A stretch of 64,000 nucleotides of DNA from Leifsonia sp. CL147 (GTDB lineage: Bacteria; Actinomycetota; Actinomycetes; Actinomycetales; Microbacteriaceae), in the NCBI RefSeq assembly GCF_900114565.1, contig NZ_FOTM01000002.1, forward strand, positions 1 to 64,000. The letters are read 5' to 3'. The notes below the pieces were generated by a model. It saw only the letters and a list, made by a program, of their open reading frames with translations, ran no database searches and had not been told where the DNA came from. Shown here in pieces: positions 61,333 to 64,000 of the stretch. The number at the start of each line of letters is the position of its first letter. Position 1 is the first letter of the stretch. The translations under genes were made by a program, and so were the position numbers.

Positions 61333-61393
61333 CAGCCCGGAGGCCGTTCCAGGAACGCGCCTCTTCGCGGGTGCGACACCGCCCGGATGGTGG

Positions 61394-62674
61394 TCATCGG
61401 TGCGTCTCCAGCTTGGCGGCGAGGTCGAGTGCCAGCGCGGCGGTCCAGCTGAACCGCGTGGTCCCGCGGGGCGAGCAGGTGTACAGGTCGAGGTACTCCG
61501 GGAAGTCGTTCTCGAGCGCACCCTTGTCCATCGAGCGGGAGAGCAGCTCGGCGTCCGCCGTGAACCCGCGTTCGAACAGCGCCTCGGCGATCAGCCACGC
61601 CGTGTTGAACCAGGACGGCCCTCGCCAGTACCGTCCCGGATCGAACGTCGGCGCGGTCAGATCGTGGCTGGGCACCATGGCGACGTCGCCCAGAGCGAAG
61701 TGCGGACCGCGGAGCAGGTCGAGGAGCTCCTGCGTGTGCGGCGAATCGGGGAGCAGCAGCGGCACCAGGCCGGAGACCGTCCGGTACTGCTGGAGTTCGC
61801 CGGTCAGCTCGTCGCGCGCGACGTAGCTGCCCATCTCCTCCGACCAGAGGGCTTCGAGCGCCTCCGTGATCCGTGCGGACTCCGCCCGATGTGGCGCCGG
61901 GTCGGCCCCGATCAGCTCCGCGATGGCGGAGAGCGCGAGTTCCGAGCGCGCCCAGAGGGCGTTGAACGCGGGGTCGACCACCTGGAAGGGGAAACCAGGG
62001 TCGGCGTCGTCGCACTCGTGGTCCCGATAGCGAGCGGCAAGGTACAGGTACTTGCCGTACTCGCCGTTCGACGGCCGGTGTGCTGCGTCCGCGTGCTTCA
62101 GGTCGGGACGGGGGATCTCGCCGGCGAAGGTCTGGGTCATTCGGCCGAGGGCCGCATCCCAGTACGGCGAATTGTCCATTCCGCTCTCCCAGGGGTGCAC
62201 GATCCTGGCCAGCCCGGACGCGCCACCGCGCCGGTCGCGCAGGTACTCGTGCCAGCGCACCAGCCGGGGATAGGCGCGCTGCAGGAACCGGCGCCGATCC
62301 GACTCCGCAGGATCCGCCTGGTGGACCAGCAGCGCGGCGAGCGCGTGGTTCGGCGGCTGGATGAGTCCGGCGGTTCTCACCGGAGGTGTCCCGGGGATGT
62401 CCTCGCTGCGCCAGAACGTGGCGCCCGGCGAGTAGCCGTCATCCTTCCCGCTGTGGAACACGATCTGCGGGAGCCGCCCGTCGCTCCACTGGGTGCTCAG
62501 GATCGTGTCGAGCTCCTGCTGGGCTCGCCGTGGCGACAGATGCCGCAGCCCGATGGCGATGAACGCCGAGTCCCAGCTCCACTGGTGCGGATAGAGCCCG
62601 CCCGCCGGCACCGTGTAGCTGGTGCGCCAGTTGGAGAGGAGGACGCGCGCGGCCTCGGCTCGGAGGGTGCTCAC
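61394..62674 (-). CDS. GH63 glycosylglycerate hydrolase-like enzyme
   Basis: The 426-residue single-domain (alpha/alpha)6 enzyme matches GH63 mannosylglycerate/glucosylglycerate hydrolases rather than eukaryotic glucosidase I, which is twice as long. It has GGLYPHQWSWDSAFIAIGLR, HPWESGMDNSPYWD with a likely acid Asp, YWRGPSWFNTAWLI and a C-terminal FSWTAALALDL. GTG 62674 overlaps the stop of the preceding gene (GTGA). The downstream glycerate kinase strongly supports release of glycerate. Confidence 0.87.
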   Translation of the reverse strand: MSTLRAEAARVLLSNWRTSYTVPAGGLYPHQWSWDSAFIAIGLRHLSPRRAQQELDTILSTQWSDGRLPQIVFHSGKDDGYSPGATFWRSEDIPGTPPVRTAGLIQPPNHALAALLVHQADPAESDRRRFLQRAYPRLVRWHEYLRDRRGGASGLARIVHPWESGMDNSPYWDAALGRMTQTFAGEIPRPDLKHADAAHRPSNGEYGKYLYLAARYRDHECDDADPGFPFQVVDPAFNALWARSELALSAIAELIGADPAPHRAESARITEALEALWSEEMGSYVARDELTGELQQYRTVSGLVPLLLPDSPHTQELLDLLRGPHFALGDVAMVPSHDLTAPTFDPGRYWRGPSWFNTAWLIAEALFERGFTADAELLSRSMDKGALENDFPEYLDLYTCSPRGTTRFSWTAALALDLAAKLETHR

Positions 62675-63468
62675 AGGTACCGCCGGAGCATCGGCGCGAC
62701 CAGGGGGAGCACGTCGGCGGCGTCCCCGGAGAGCCGGCTCTCGATGGCGATCGAGCGGTCGTAACCGATGGCGTTCACGGTGGCGCCGAACAGGGCCCAG
62801 TCGATGTGGCCCGCTCCCGGTTCGAGGCGGTTCGAGTCGCTCGCCTGGAGGTGACCGATGTACGGTGCGACCGCCAGCAGCGCGGCGGCCGGGTCGGCCT
62901 CCTCGATGTTCATATGGTAGGTGTCGGCCACGATGCGCACCGCGGGGGAGCCGACTTCCCGGATGAGGTCGGCGGCCTGGGCGAGCGTGTTCACGAGATA
63001 GTCCTCGTACCGGTTGAGCGGCTCCAGGAACAGCTCGACACCCTCCTTCTCGGCGTGCTCGCCCAGGCGTCCGAGGGCGTCCAGCAGGATGCTCCTGTCC
63101 TCCTCGGGCGATCGAGGCGGCTCGAAGGGGGGCAGCCGACGGGAGAACATGCCGTAGGAGCCGGGAGTCATGACGCCGACTCCGCCGATCTCGGCCATCA
63201 CAGTCAGCTGCGAGCTGAGCTGGACGATCGCGTCCTCGCGCAGATCGGAGTCGAAGGCTCCGATAAAGTGCGACATCTCGACGCACGTCGTCGGCATGAC
63301 GACCCCGGACGCCGCGGCCCGGCGAAGCTCGGGGAGGCGGGAAGCGAAGTGGAGGTCGCCTCGGCTGCGCAGTTCGATGCCGTCGAACCCCCAGGCCTGG
63401 GCGATCTCGAACTTCTGCTCGAGGCTATCTCCGGGAAGGTGCTGTTCCTGCACGGTGATCGCGTTCAT
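62671..63468 (-). CDS. sugar phosphate isomerase/epimerase-like TIM-barrel protein
   Basis: The 265-residue xylose-isomerase-like TIM barrel has FDGIELRSR, GVELFLEPLNRYEDYLVNT (metal Glu), VRIVADTYHMNIEE (metal Asp/His) and HLQASDSNRLEPGAGHIDW. It resembles hydroxypyruvate isomerase/D-tagatose epimerase relatives. The exact reaction is unknown. It is coupled at both ends: one-base TGATG overlap upstream and GTGA overlap with GH63 downstream. Confidence 0.88.
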   Translation of the reverse strand: MNAITVQEQHLPGDSLEQKFEIAQAWGFDGIELRSRGDLHFASRLPELRRAAASGVVMPTTCVEMSHFIGAFDSDLREDAIVQLSSQLTVMAEIGGVGVMTPGSYGMFSRRLPPFEPPRSPEEDRSILLDALGRLGEHAEKEGVELFLEPLNRYEDYLVNTLAQAADLIREVGSPAVRIVADTYHMNIEEADPAAALLAVAPYIGHLQASDSNRLEPGAGHIDWALFGATVNAIGYDRSIAIESRLSGDAADVLPLVAPMLRRYL

Positions 63469-64000
63469 CAGAACTCCAGCACCACCTGGAGGGTGGCCGA
63501 CGGGTCGGTGTCGAGCAGCTGGTACGCGGCGGCCGCATCGTCGATGGCGAAGCGGTGGGTCACGAGCTCGGCGGCGTTCACGCGGCCGTCGGCGAGTGCA
63601 TCGACGATGGTGCGCTGAAGCCGTGGAACATCCCAGCGCGCGCGGAGCCGGTTGGGCACCGACCCGATCTGCGACGCCAGCAATTGCACGCGGTTGTGGT
63701 GGAACTCCTCGCCGAGACGGAGCGCCGCGCCGTCGCCCTGGTAGAAGCCCGATGCGACGACGGTGCCGTCGGCGCCGACGGCCCGGATCGCGGACTGAAG
63801 CGCATGGTAGTTCCCGCTGAGCTCGATGGCTGCGTCGGCGCCGGCACCGTTCGTCAGCTCGCGGATCGCGAACGGGAGGTCCTCGTCGGGTGCGAGCGCG
63901 TGGGCGGCTCCCCATCGAGTCGCCGCCTCGCGCCGCGCCGGGATGCCGTCCACGGCGATCACCGTCGCTCCGTTCAGCGTGGCGAGCCGGGTTGCGAGCA
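63468..64000 (-). CDS. zinc-type (MDR) dehydrogenase, C-terminal part (5' end outside window)
   Basis: About 176 residues of a medium-chain dehydrogenase are present: the end of the Rossmann fold (LNGATVIAVDGIPARREAAT), DAAIELSGNYHALQSAIRAV, GADGTVVASGFYQ and the C-terminal VTHRFAIDDAAAAYQLLDTD. The zinc-binding N-terminus is beyond the window. It heads or continues an operon with the TIM-barrel and GH63 genes and may oxidise the released sugar or a sugar derivative. Confidence 0.88.
   Translation of the reverse strand, partial: LATRLATLNGATVIAVDGIPARREAATRWGAAHALAPDEDLPFAIRELTNGAGADAAIELSGNYHALQSAIRAVGADGTVVASGFYQGDGAALRLGEEFHHNRVQLLASQIGSVPNRLRARWDVPRLQRTIVDALADGRVNAAELVTHRFAIDDAAAAYQLLDTDPSATLQVVLEF

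Noticed and set aside
60503-62764. 753-codon plus-strand open frame across glycerate kinase and GH63
   Set aside because: It spans two well-supported minus-strand genes and has shadow-like composition.

Overview
The window is high-GC actinobacterial DNA, most likely from a Microbacteriaceae-type organism. Coding is dense, GTG starts and ATGA/GTGA overlaps are common, one sugar ABC operon carries no ATPase gene of its own, and several LacI, GntR/FadR, TetR and IclR regulators are present. It reads as an accessory catabolic region: uptake and degradation cassettes for plant-derived or low-molecular-weight carbon, separated by toxin/antitoxin modules, insertion-sequence remnants and broken genes. 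No rRNA, tRNA or CRISPR array was recognised.

Region 1 (1-7256): one end of an IS5-type element sits exactly at the stop codon of an ACT-domain (IlvH-like) gene. That gene follows a pyruvate/indolepyruvate-decarboxylase-type enzyme. Upstream on the same strand lie a broken amidohydrolase remnant, an HSL-type esterase and an MFS transporter. A TetR regulator and a second HSL-type esterase follow. A shared 25-bp operator-like sequence occurs in front of the MFS gene and between tetR and the second esterase.

Region 2 (7253-22612): a glycan cassette with GH78 rhamnosidase, FadR-type regulator, enolase-superfamily dehydratase, sugar ABC importer without ATPase, GH95 fucosidase/galactosidase, CE7 acetyl esterase, GH43-like enzyme and a secreted beta-helix protein with F5/8C and ricin domains. 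Three copies of a 17-bp motif (AGACGTTNNACGNNYGA) lie at the divergent promoters and predict one regulon. A truncated LacI gene is embedded in it.

Region 3 (22613-31775): an IS481-type remnant, then IclR regulator, pobA and pcaHGB-pcaL-IJ-F, a complete 4-hydroxybenzoate to acetyl-CoA plus succinyl-CoA route. It ends with a lower-GC ORF of unknown function.

Region 4 (31831-38827): an amino-acid permease remnant, hipBA, a ParD-like/zeta-like pair with a perfect palindromic operator, then a large secreted GH51 arabinofuranosidase behind LacI-type operators.

Region 5 (38863-53758): a polyamine-type ABC importer, a LacI regulator, and pxpABC, RraA-like aldolase, aminotransferase, D-2-hydroxyacid dehydrogenase, gluconokinase-type kinase, cupin, MHS-type transporter and SDR. 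A TGGCA-N7-TGCCA motif occurs at four places across this cluster and ties it together. The gene set suggests a route that opens a substituted 5-oxoproline-like lactam, transaminates it and cleaves the product by an aldolase. I consider it the best candidate for an undescribed pathway.

Region 6 (53769-64000): a frameshifted class II Fic gene, a DUF2625 gene, the Hen1-Pnkp RNA repair pair, then (reverse strand) an MDR dehydrogenase, TIM-barrel isomerase, GH63 glycosylglycerate-type hydrolase and glycerate kinase, suggesting use of mannosyl- or glucosylglycerate.
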